A stretch of 5,614 bases of DNA, from assembly GCA_001873585.1 (NCBI GenBank), contig MNZL01000144.1:1-5614 (forward strand), read 5' to 3'. Positions within the stretch are counted from its first letter, which is position 1. Every line of letters starts with the position of its first letter. Shown piece after piece: positions 1 through 5,614 of the stretch. The stretch comes from Rhodobacterales bacterium CG2_30_65_12 (GTDB lineage Bacteria > Pseudomonadota > Alphaproteobacteria > Rhodobacterales > Rhodobacteraceae). Both the position numbers and the translations under genes were made by a program. The notes below the pieces were generated by a model. That model was not told where the DNA came from. It saw only the letters and a program-made list of their open reading frames with translations, and made no database searches.

Positions 1-2456
1 GAACGCGTGGTCGTCTTCTTCACCGGTGCCGCCTTGGCTGCGGTTTCGGCTTCGGGCTCTGCAGTCTTCTTGGTGCGCGAGCGGCTCACGGTCTTGCGCT
101 TTGGCTTTTCCTCCGGCTCGGGCTCGCTGCCCGCTTCCGCAGGCTCTTCGGCCTTGGGCTTGGCGCGCGCGCGGCTGGAGCGGGCGGGCTTGGGCTGTTC
201 CACCGGCTCCGGCGCTGCGTCCGGGGCGGCCACGGCCTCGACCGGCGCGGCGTCAGCCGCTACGTCGACGCCCGTGCCAGCATCGGCCTCGTCTTCTTCG
301 TCACCGTTTTCGGCGACGTCAGCGGCTCCGTTTTCACCGTTCGACGATTTCGACCGTGGCCGCCGGCGGCGGCGGCGGCGCTTTTTCTTCGGTTGCTCCT
401 CGCCCTCCGGGGTCTCGACGGCCTCGGTGGTTTCGAGGATGTCTTCCTCTTCGGCCACATCTTCGTCGATCTCGTCCATCAGCGCCGCGCTGGCCGAGAC
501 GACTGGCACCACAGCCTCGGGCAGCGCGCGCGTTGCCGTCTTGAACTTCTCGATCACGAAATCGGGCGAGATCAGGAACGCGTCGGCCTCAAGCCGGATG
601 CCCATGCCGTACCGCTGTTCGATCTGGGCGATGTGCTCGCGCTTGTGGTTCACGAGGTAGTTCACGATCGCAATCGGCGCTTTGAGCAGCACCTCGCGCG
701 AGCGCCCGCGCGTGCCCTCTTCCTCGAGCTGGCGCAGGATATTGAGCGCGAGGTTGTCATCGGAGCGAATCAGCCCGGTGCCGTGGCAATGCGGGCAGGG
801 TTGAGTGGTGGCCTCGATCATGCCGGGACGCAGCCGTTGGCGGCTCATCTCCAGCAGGCCAAAGCCCGAGATCCGACCCACCTGAATCCGGGCGCGATCC
901 GATTTCAGCTTGTCTTTCAGCTTCTTCTCAACAGCGGCGTTGTTCTTGCGCTCGTCCATGTCGATGAAGTCGATCACGATCAACCCGGCAAGATCGCGCA
1001 GCCGCAACTGGCGCGCCACTTCCTCCGCCGCCTCGATGTTGGTCTTGGCAGCGGTTTCCTCGATCGAGCCTTCCTTGGTGGCCCGGCCCGAGTTCACGTC
1101 GATCGCCACCAGCGCCTCGGTGACGCCAATCACGATGTAGCCACCCGATTTGAGCTGCACCACCGGGTTGAACATCGACGAGAGATAGCTCTCGACCTGG
1201 AAGCGCGCGAACAGCGGCAACGTTTCGCCATAATGCTTCACGTTCTTGGCGTGGGACGGCATGATCATCTTCATGAAGTCCTTGGCCACGCGGTAGCCGG
1301 CCTCGCCCTCGACCAGCACTTCGTCGATCTCCTTGGAATAGAGATCGCGGATCGAGCGTTTGATGAGGTTGCCTTCCTCGTAGATTTTCGCCGGCGCGAT
1401 ACTCTTGAGCGTGAGGGTGCGAACCTCTTCCCACAGCCGCTGGAGATACTCGTAATCGCGCTTGATCTCGGCCTTGGTGCGCTTGGCCCCGGCGGTGCGG
1501 ATGATCAGCCCGGCACCGCGCGGCACCTCGATCTCGTTCGCGATCTCCTTGAGCTTCTTGCGGTCGATGGCGTTGGTGATCTTGCGGCTGATGCCGCCGC
1601 CGCGCGCGGTGTTGGGCATCAGCACGCAATAGCGCCCGGCGAGGCTGAGGTAGGTCGTGAGCGCGGCGCCCTTGTTGCCACGCTCTTCCTTCACAACCTG
1701 CACCAACAGGTTCTGGCGAACCTTGATCACCTCTTGAATCTTGTATTTTTTCGGACGCGCCTTGCGCGGCTGGCGGATTTCTTCCTCCACGTCCTCCTCG
1801 GCGACCGACTCTATGGTATCGTCGTCATCGTGCCCGTCGCCGTGCTGGTGCGCGTCATCGTGCGCGTCGTCGTGCGCGTCATCGTGCGCGTCATCGTCGC
1901 CGGGTTCTTCGACCGGGGTGTTCTCAACCCGTTCCATCGGCGATTCCGCCTCATGCGCAGCGAGGGCGTCGCCCGTGTCGAGGTCGATCACTTCCATGCC
2001 CACGGGCGAGGTGGCGCCATCGTCCGCCTCGAGTTCGGCCTCGGCGGAGGTCACCGCGTCATCCTGGCGCGCCTCGGCGGCCTGCGGCCGACTGCGCGAG
2101 CGCGACCGCGACCGCGAGCGCGATTTCTTCTCTTCGCGCTCGTCTTCCTCGCGCTCCATCGCCTCGGCATAAGCCGCTTCTTCGGCCAGCAGCGCCTCGC
2201 GGTCAGCCACCGGGATCTGGTAGTAGTCGGGATGAATTTCCGAAAACGCCAGGAAGCCGTGGCGATTTCCGCCGTAATCGACGAAGGCCGCCTGCAGTGA
2301 AGGCTCTACCCGGGTGACTTTTGCCAGGTAGATGTTGCCAGCGAGCTGACGCTTGTTTTCCGACTCAAAGTCGAATTCCTCGACCTTGTTGCCGTCGACC
2401 ACGACCACGCGGGTTTCTTCCGCGTGGGTGGCGTCGATGAGCATTTTCTTTGCCAT
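1..2456 (-). CDS. rne: Ribonuclease E, 3'-truncated by the window edge
   Basis: Endoribonuclease E cuts single-stranded AU-rich RNA in mRNA turnover and rRNA/tRNA maturation and scaffolds the degradosome. The window holds 818 codons from ATG (MAKKMLIDATHAEETRV) with no stop. An S1 domain begins near residue 38 (GNIYLAKVTRVEPSLQAAFVDYGGNRHGFL), is interrupted at about 82-236 by a charged insertion, and resumes at 238-275 (KEERGNKGAALTTYLSLAGRY). The 5'-end sensor has R320-T321 (IIRTAG). The DNase I-like catalytic part has AIDVNSGR and IVIDFIDM; D453 and D496 match E. coli D303 and D346 at identical spacing. The zinc-link is CPHCHGTG (C554, C557). A small domain follows to about 640, then a disordered, acidic and Arg/Lys/Pro/Ala-rich scaffold. 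The C-terminus, where alphaproteobacterial enzymes usually carry the PNPase-binding motif, lies outside. The start fits the family N-terminus exactly; only a weak GGA stands 5 nt upstream. Identity is very secure. Confidence 0.97.
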   Translation of the reverse strand, partial: MAKKMLIDATHAEETRVVVVDGNKVEEFDFESENKRQLAGNIYLAKVTRVEPSLQAAFVDYGGNRHGFLAFSEIHPDYYQIPVADREALLAEEAAYAEAMEREEDEREEKKSRSRSRSRSRSRPQAAEARQDDAVTSAEAELEADDGATSPVGMEVIDLDTGDALAAHEAESPMERVENTPVEEPGDDDAHDDAHDDAHDDAHQHGDGHDDDDTIESVAEEDVEEEIRQPRKARPKKYKIQEVIKVRQNLLVQVVKEERGNKGAALTTYLSLAGRYCVLMPNTARGGGISRKITNAIDRKKLKEIANEIEVPRGAGLIIRTAGAKRTKAEIKRDYEYLQRLWEEVRTLTLKSIAPAKIYEEGNLIKRSIRDLYSKEIDEVLVEGEAGYRVAKDFMKMIMPSHAKNVKHYGETLPLFARFQVESYLSSMFNPVVQLKSGGYIVIGVTEALVAIDVNSGRATKEGSIEETAAKTNIEAAEEVARQLRLRDLAGLIVIDFIDMDERKNNAAVEKKLKDKLKSDRARIQVGRISGFGLLEMSRQRLRPGMIEATTQPCPHCHGTGLIRSDDNLALNILRQLEEEGTRGRSREVLLKAPIAIVNYLVNHKREHIAQIEQRYGMGIRLEADAFLISPDFVIEKFKTATRALPEAVVPVVSASAALMDEIDEDVAEEEDILETTEAVETPEGEEQPKKKRRRRRRRPRSKSSNGENGAADVAENGDEEDEADAGTGVDVAADAAPVEAVAAPDAAPEPVEQPKPARSSRARAKPKAEEPAEAGSEPEPEEKPKRKTVSRSRTKKTAEPEAETAAKAAPVKKTTTR
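360..389 (-). other. KKK-R7 basic tract in the RNase E scaffold region
   Basis: Residues 690-699 of RNase E are three Lys followed by seven consecutive Arg (five CGC then two CGG codons), continuing as PRSK. Acidic stretches flank the tract on both sides (about 661-687 and 714-723). Arg-rich segments of this kind in the C-terminal half of RNase E family members are commonly RNA-binding sites, so a role in holding RNA is the natural reading. The downstream part of the scaffold repeats the theme with shorter Lys/Arg clusters (755-767, 783-796). Confidence 0.75.
1848..1895 (-). repeat. Four tandem 12-bp units encoding DDAH
   Basis: Four contiguous 12-base units (plus strand gtgcgcgtcatc, with one unit reading gtgcgcgtcgtc) encode Asp-Asp-Ala-His four times, residues 188-203 of RNase E. 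The one base difference is synonymous (GAT/GAC). The array keeps the reading frame, so gain or loss of a unit would only lengthen or shorten the protein. It is followed by QHGDGHDDDD, which extends the His/Asp-rich tract to residue 213. Confidence 0.95.
2088..2123 (-). repeat. Six Ser-Arg dipeptides in the RNase E insertion
   Basis: Residues 112-123 of RNase E read SRSRSRSRSRSR, preceded by KK and followed by PQ. Five pairs use TCG CGC or TCG CGG and the sixth uses AGT CGG, so the DNA is an imperfect 6-base tandem repeat. The block gives a strongly basic patch inside an otherwise acidic insertion. RNA contact is a plausible role by analogy with other Arg-rich linkers, but the sequence alone does not show it. 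Confidence 0.9.
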
Positions 2457-2646
2457 TATGTTCCGATGCACCCCGGCCGGGCCGTGCGCACCCTGACGGC
2501 GGCGCGGCAAAACGGGGATGTCTTGTCTGGGCGAAGATGGGCGCGGGCAGCGGCAAGGTGGCGATGGCCAAATGGCTCATCGGTCCGCTCTCGTCCTGTC
2601 CTGCGCGCCTCATCGCGGTTCTTCTCCGACGCATGCGGCCAATACC

Positions 2647-2669
2647 GGCCCCTGCGCCTGTTCAGGGCC
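2647..2669 (-). promoter_or_regulatory. Second, shorter hairpin in the rne leader
   Basis: In RNA sense GGCCCUG pairs with CAGGGGCC across an 8-nt loop (AACAGGCG), seven base pairs with one bulged C. A competing small stem CCUG-AA-CAGG uses part of the same bases. In DNA this GC-rich, short stems arise easily by chance, so this is weaker than its upstream neighbour. Confidence 0.35.
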
Positions 2670-2690
2670 CGCTGCTCCCTCGGGATCGGC

Positions 2691-2724
2691 GGGCAAATGT
2701 TTGGCGCCACGACACATTTCGCCC
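2691..2724 (-). promoter_or_regulatory. Hairpin in the rne 5' leader
   Basis: In RNA sense the 5' arm GGGC-G-AAAUGU pairs with the 3' arm ACAUUU-GCCC, giving ten base pairs with a single bulged G and a 13-nt loop that contains the palindrome UGGCGCCA. It is the clearest stem in the leader and starts about 268 nt upstream of the rne ATG. No T-run follows, so it is not a terminator. A structural or RNase E-sensing role is inference from the known leader autoregulation of E. coli rne. Confidence 0.55.
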
Positions 2725-2837
2725 CAGCACCATCTCTCGGTCTGATCACGCACCGGGGGCAAAAAGCGCCTCGGACCAGCGGACCAGCGAAACTTTCGGG
2801 CCAAGCGTGACGATCCACGGGCTCTGGCCTCAAGACC

Positions 2838-2867
2838 TACATAGGCGCAGGCCCCCTGCCCTGACAA
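2838..2867 (-). promoter_or_regulatory. Candidate sigma-70 promoter for rne
   Basis: On the minus strand TTGTCA (2867-2862, five of six matches to TTGACA) is followed after 18 bases by TATGTA (2843-2838), a poor -10 element with only its first three bases matching. The spacer contains the short inverted repeat GCAGG-GGG-CCTGC, a possible but unproven operator. It is the best promoter-like pair I found between the mrcA terminator and rne, but the weak -10 keeps the call tentative. Confidence 0.35.
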
Positions 2868-2890
2868 TGGGCAAAATGCCAAGAGCCGGC

Positions 2891-2923
2891 AAAACCCGGG
2901 GCCGCGGCGCGCGCGCCCGGCCC
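2891..2923 (-). terminator. Terminator-like hairpin after mrcA
   Basis: In RNA sense GGGCCG-GGCG pairs with CGCC-G-CGGCCC around a CGCG loop, a ten-base-pair almost pure G+C stem with one bulged G, followed by CCGGG and then UUUU. It begins 54 bases after the mrcA stop codon. The U-run is short and lies about five bases beyond the stem, though an alternative pairing CCGGG/CCCGG brings the stem up to the U-run. A moderate intrinsic terminator separating mrcA from rne is the simplest reading. Confidence 0.5.
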
Positions 2924-2976
2924 GCTTGCCCGGCCTGACGACCGCCCCGGACAGACCGCCTCGCGGCGCGCCGATT

Positions 2977-5493
2977 TCAGTATAGCCCGCCGGCCGCCAC
3001 CGTGCCGGTGCTTGCGCGTTCCGGGATCACCACCACGTCGCCGGTCGAGGTCTGCACCTCGGTGGTGCCTTCCCCCGGCACCTCGCCGGGCAGGAACAGC
3101 GGCAGGTTCGCTCCCATCGCAAAGCCACCATCGAACATCACTCCGAAGATCGGCTCTTCACCGTCGCGGAAGTATTCCGCCACCACGTAATCGCCACTGG
3201 CGTCGTCCGGCAGGCGCGCGCCGGAAAAGCGGTCGATCTTGATGAAGTGGCCGCCCGGCGGCAGCTTGAACTTGCCGCCACCGTATTTTTTCACTGCTTC
3301 GGTCATGAATTCCTGGAATACCGGGCCGCAGGTGCCGCCGCCCGAGGCGCCGGGCATCCGCTCGGGCCGGTCGAAGCCGATGTAGCATCCGGCCACCACG
3401 TTGGAGGTGAAGCCGATGAACCACGCATCGCGCGAATCGTTGGTGGTGCCGGTCTTGCCTGCGGTGGGCACGCCAAGGTTGACCCGGCCCGCCGCAGTGC
3501 CGCGTTGCACCACGCCCTGCATCATCGAGGTAAGCTGGTAAGCGGTGATCGCGTCCATCACCCGCTCACGGTTGGCGGTAATGCGTGGGCTCTCGCCCTG
3601 CGGCAGAGTTTCGGTGCCGCAATCGTCGCAAATGCGGGTGTCGTGGCGATATATCGTCCGCCCCCAGCGATCCTGCACCCGGTCGACAAGCGTCGGCTCG
3701 ACCCGCTCGCCGCCATTGGCGAACATCGCGTACGCCGCAACCATCCGAAACAGCGTTGTCTCGCCGGCACCCAGCGCGTTGGCCAGATACGGGTCCAGAT
3801 CGTCATAGACGCCGAACCGCTCGGCGTAGCGCGCAACCACGTCCATCCCCACCTCGCGCGCGAGGCGCACGGTCATGACATTGCGCGACTGTTCAATGCC
3901 AGTGCGCAGTGGCGTCGGCCCATAGAACTTGTTCGAATAGTTTTGTGGTCGCCAAACGCCCGCACCGGTGTCGATCTCGATTGGCGCGTCGATGATGATC
4001 GACGCGGGGCTAAAGCCGCTATCGAGCGCGGCGGCGTAGACGAAGGGCTTGAACGAAGAGCCGGGCTGGCGGGTGGCCTGCGTCGCCCGGTTGAACACCG
4101 AGTTCTGGTAGCTGAACCCTCCCTGCATGGCGATCACCCGGCCGGTATTGACGTCCATCGCCATGAAACCGCCCTGGATTTCCGGCACCTGGCGCAGGCT
4201 CCAACGGATGAAATCGCCGCTGCCGTTGTCGCCGCTGGTCATCCGGCGCACATGCACCACGTCGCCGCGGGCAAAATTGTCGGCAAACGAGCCGCTGATC
4301 CACGAGATATCGGCGCGCGGCACCTCCCAGGGCTGCGGTTCGGGAGCGCCCTCGATCTTCAGCGTCATGCGCTGGTCGCCGATCTCGTCGACCACGGCCA
4401 CATACCATGGCCCGTCCAGCGTGACATCACGCGCGAGCTTGAGCGCGCCCAACGCCGCTTCCCAGGTGCCATCGTCGAGCGTGGCCGGCTCGATCTTCTT
4501 GCCGGTGCCGTTCCACACGCCGCGCCCGCGATCCATCTCCTCAAGCTTGCCCTGCAACGCCTGTGCCGCCACCACCTGCAGATCGGGATCGACGGTGGCG
4601 CGGATCGCCAGACCGCCGCCGAAAAACTCGTCTTCCCCAAAGTTGCGGCTGAGCTGGCGACGAATCTCGTCGGTGAAATAATCGCGCGGCGGCAATGCGG
4701 AGCGGAACGACGGGTAATCGCCCGCCTGCACCGTGTGCAGGGGCCGGGCCACCGCCGCCTGGTAAGTGGCCGCGTCGATATAGCCGTTCTCGCGCATTTC
4801 CCTGAGCACGTAGTCGCGCCGGGCCACGGCGTCGTCATGCTGGCGCACCGGGTGAAGGTTGCCGGGGCGCTGGGCAAGAGCGGCGAGATACGCCGCCTCT
4901 TCCGGCAGCAGCGCGTCGAGCGTCTTGTTGAAGTAGGTCTGCGCCGCCGCCGTCACACCAAAGGAGTTCTGGCCGAGGAAAATCTCGTTCAGGTAAAGGC
5001 CGAGAATCTGCTCCTTGTCGAGCGAGCTTTCGAGCCGGGTGGCGAGGATCAGCTCCTTGATCTTGCGCTCGGCGGAGCGGTCAGACGACAACAGGAAGTT
5101 TTTCATCACCTGCTGGGTAATGGTCGAGGCGCCACGCAAGCGCCCGCCGCGCGCCGCTTCCAGAGCCGCAGCCACCATGCCGCGCATGTCATAACCGTTG
5201 TGGATGTAAAAATTCTTGTCTTCCGCCGAAACGAAGGCATGTTTGACAAGCTCGGGAATCTGCTCCGGCGGGGTATAGAGACGGCGTTCCCTGGCGAATT
5301 CGTCGATCAGACGGCCCTGACGCGAATAGATCCGGCTGATCGTCGCCGGCTGGTAGTTGGAAAGCTGCTCATGACTCGGCAAATCCCTGGAATACATCCA
5401 GAAAATCGCGCCAAGCGTCAGCGCCCCCATGACCGCAGCCAGGGTAAGCCAGGAAAAGATCGAGCCGAAAAAGCCCAGGATGAATCGGATCAC
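2977..5493 (-). CDS. mrcA: Penicillin-binding protein 1A, bifunctional class A peptidoglycan synthase
   Basis: PBP1A polymerises lipid II into glycan strands and crosslinks their peptides; it is anchored in the inner membrane and acts in the periplasm. The 838-residue length is normal for the family. Residues 3-34 form the N-terminal membrane anchor. The GT51 transglycosylase spans about 50-225: SAEDKNFY with catalytic E91, GASTITQQVMKN (121-132), RKIKELILA (143-151) and LYLNEIFLGQNSFGV (166-180). An OB-like linker domain follows at about 290-435. The transpeptidase has SSFK (nucleophile S479, K482), SRN (536-538) and KTGT (680-683), all intact. A CDDC pair (622-625) is unusual. I chose the GTG start because MIRFILGFFGSIF leads straight into the anchor, GAGG lies 7 nt upstream and the promoter lies just beyond; an in-frame ATG at 5610 would add 39 Arg/Pro-rich residues and would swallow the promoter. 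Identity is very secure. Confidence 0.96.
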   Translation of the reverse strand: MIRFILGFFGSIFSWLTLAAVMGALTLGAIFWMYSRDLPSHEQLSNYQPATISRIYSRQGRLIDEFARERRLYTPPEQIPELVKHAFVSAEDKNFYIHNGYDMRGMVAAALEAARGGRLRGASTITQQVMKNFLLSSDRSAERKIKELILATRLESSLDKEQILGLYLNEIFLGQNSFGVTAAAQTYFNKTLDALLPEEAAYLAALAQRPGNLHPVRQHDDAVARRDYVLREMRENGYIDAATYQAAVARPLHTVQAGDYPSFRSALPPRDYFTDEIRRQLSRNFGEDEFFGGGLAIRATVDPDLQVVAAQALQGKLEEMDRGRGVWNGTGKKIEPATLDDGTWEAALGALKLARDVTLDGPWYVAVVDEIGDQRMTLKIEGAPEPQPWEVPRADISWISGSFADNFARGDVVHVRRMTSGDNGSGDFIRWSLRQVPEIQGGFMAMDVNTGRVIAMQGGFSYQNSVFNRATQATRQPGSSFKPFVYAAALDSGFSPASIIIDAPIEIDTGAGVWRPQNYSNKFYGPTPLRTGIEQSRNVMTVRLAREVGMDVVARYAERFGVYDDLDPYLANALGAGETTLFRMVAAYAMFANGGERVEPTLVDRVQDRWGRTIYRHDTRICDDCGTETLPQGESPRITANRERVMDAITAYQLTSMMQGVVQRGTAAGRVNLGVPTAGKTGTTNDSRDAWFIGFTSNVVAGCYIGFDRPERMPGASGGGTCGPVFQEFMTEAVKKYGGGKFKLPPGGHFIKIDRFSGARLPDDASGDYVVAEYFRDGEEPIFGVMFDGGFAMGANLPLFLPGEVPGEGTTEVQTSTGDVVVIPERASTGTVAAGGLY

Positions 5494-5499
5494 GCGTTG

Positions 5500-5506
5500 C
5501 CCTCGC
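5500..5506 (-). promoter_or_regulatory. Ribosome binding site of mrcA
   Basis: The minus strand reads GGCGAGGGCAACGC directly before the GTG at 5493-5491. The GAGG core, about seven bases from the start codon, supports GTG as the initiation codon rather than the in-frame ATG 117 bases upstream. Confidence 0.65.
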
Positions 5507-5524
5507 CGGTGGACGTCCGGGCCG

Positions 5525-5553
5525 TCTATACGCGAGCCGGACGGGAGGGTCAA
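5525..5553 (-). promoter_or_regulatory. Sigma-70 promoter of mrcA
   Basis: On the minus strand TTGACC (5553-5548, five of six) and TATAGA (5530-5525, five of six) are separated by exactly 17 bases. Transcription would begin near 5518, giving a leader of only about 25 nt before the GTG start. This is the best promoter match in the window and implies that mrcA can be transcribed independently of whatever lies upstream. Confidence 0.75.
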
Positions 5554-5614
5554 AACACCTCTGCGCCTGTTCGGCGGGGAATTGCTGGGCCGCCGTCCCC
5601 TCGGCCACATTTCG
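5554..5614. other. Unassigned right edge
   Basis: About 60 bases beyond the mrcA promoter. On the minus strand one frame is open from the edge and stops at TGA 5552-5550, overlapping the -35 element; it would encode the tail KCGRGDGGPAIPRRTGAEVF. It could be the end of an upstream gene, but the sequence matches nothing I know and the stretch is too short to judge. Confidence 0.2.

Larger units (their letters stand above)
1749..2213 (-). other. Charged insertion splitting the RNase E S1 domain
   Basis: Residues about 82-236 of RNase E sit where E. coli has only about a dozen residues, between the HGFL...EI strand region and the strand ending in KEERGNKG. In order the segment has an Ala/Glu-rich stretch (about 86-109, probably helical), KK followed by six Ser-Arg pairs (110-123), an acidic low-complexity part (132-186), the DDAH repeats (188-203), a His/Asp tail (204-213), an acidic stretch (215-227) and a short basic run RKARPKK (231-237) before S1 resumes. 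Insertions at this site are, to my knowledge, usual in alphaproteobacterial RNase E, though their sequence varies. Function is unknown; extra RNA contact, protein docking or metal binding are guesses. Confidence 0.85.
2457..2976. other. Gene-free interval between mrcA and rne; probable rne leader
   Basis: This 520-base interval contains no protein I recognise. The open frames on either strand are Arg/Pro/Ala-rich translations of GC-rich DNA with no family-like sequence. Read in the direction of transcription it contains the mrcA terminator-like hairpin (2891-2923), a candidate rne promoter (2838-2867), a tandem octamer (2773-2788), two hairpins (2691-2724 and 2647-2669) and the short approach to the rne start. 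If the promoter is right, the rne leader is about 375 nt, close to the roughly 360-nt leader of E. coli rne. Confidence 0.6.

Noticed and set aside
7..660. Ser/Ala-rich plus-strand open frame of 217 codons
   Set aside because: Antisense shadow of the low-complexity Lys/Arg/Glu/Ala scaffold of RNase E; no recognisable family.
393..2300. A 635-codon open frame on the plus strand, antisense to rne
   Set aside because: It lies wholly within rne coding sequence, and its His/Asp/Leu/Val-rich translation is what is expected from the complement of GC-biased codons. No known domain is visible, and the repeats in it are mirror images of the DDAH and SR repeats. The rne reading on the other strand is unambiguous.
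2761..2765. T5 run in the rne leader as a second terminator or attenuator
   Set aside because: I could not find a stem of more than three base pairs immediately upstream of it.
2365..2833. Small minus-strand open frames across the rne leader, some overlapping the rne start
   Set aside because: Arg/Pro-rich with no family likeness and no convincing ribosome binding site. A regulatory upstream ORF cannot be excluded, but nothing in the sequence supports one.
2424..2938. Plus-strand open frames in the intergenic gap
   Set aside because: Compositionally random translations of GC-rich DNA in several overlapping frames, with stop codons simply rare; no promoter or ribosome binding site stood out.
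5494..5610. N-terminal extension of PBP1A to the in-frame ATG at 5610
   Set aside because: The extra 39 residues are Arg/Pro-rich, unlike a membrane-anchor start, and the coding extension would include the near-consensus promoter and the ribosome binding site.
1..5614. Mobile element, CRISPR array, toxin-antitoxin or defence system
   Set aside because: All of the sequence is accounted for by two housekeeping genes and their spacer; no transposase, spaced repeats, terminal inverted repeats or small paired genes are visible.

Overview
This is a GC-rich stretch (roughly two thirds G+C by eye) from an alphaproteobacterium, most likely of the Sphingomonadales (Erythrobacter/Novosphingobium/Sphingomonas type). 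The assignment rests on protein character: an RNase E whose S1 domain is split by a long charged insertion after an HPDYYQIP segment, and a class A penicillin-binding protein of the alphaproteobacterial PBP1A type. It is inference from recalled family features, not a database result.

Both genes lie on the minus strand, so transcription runs from high to low coordinates. First comes mrcA (PBP1A, 838 residues, 5493-2977). It starts at GTG behind a GAGG ribosome binding site and a near-consensus sigma-70 promoter (TTGACC, 17 bp, TATAGA). A GC-rich hairpin followed by four T lies 54-86 bases after its stop and probably ends the transcript. A 520-base gene-free region follows (2457-2976). It holds a candidate rne promoter and what looks like a structured leader of about 375 nt. 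Then comes rne (RNase E), which starts at 2456 and runs off the left edge: 818 residues are present, covering the whole catalytic half and part of the disordered scaffold, but not the C-terminal end. The last 60 or so bases at the right edge (5554-5614) hold nothing that can be assigned.

The two products do not share a pathway. PBP1A polymerises and crosslinks periplasmic peptidoglycan. RNase E is the central mRNA-decay and rRNA-processing endonuclease and the scaffold of the degradosome. Each gene has its own visible promoter signal, so they look like neighbours rather than a functional operon.

I see no mobile element, CRISPR array, tRNA/rRNA gene or defence system. The most noteworthy signals are in rne: an S1-domain insertion of about 155 residues that carries a fourfold DDAH repeat (a perfect-register 12-bp tandem array) and a sixfold Ser-Arg repeat, and a long, hairpin-bearing 5' leader that could serve autoregulation.
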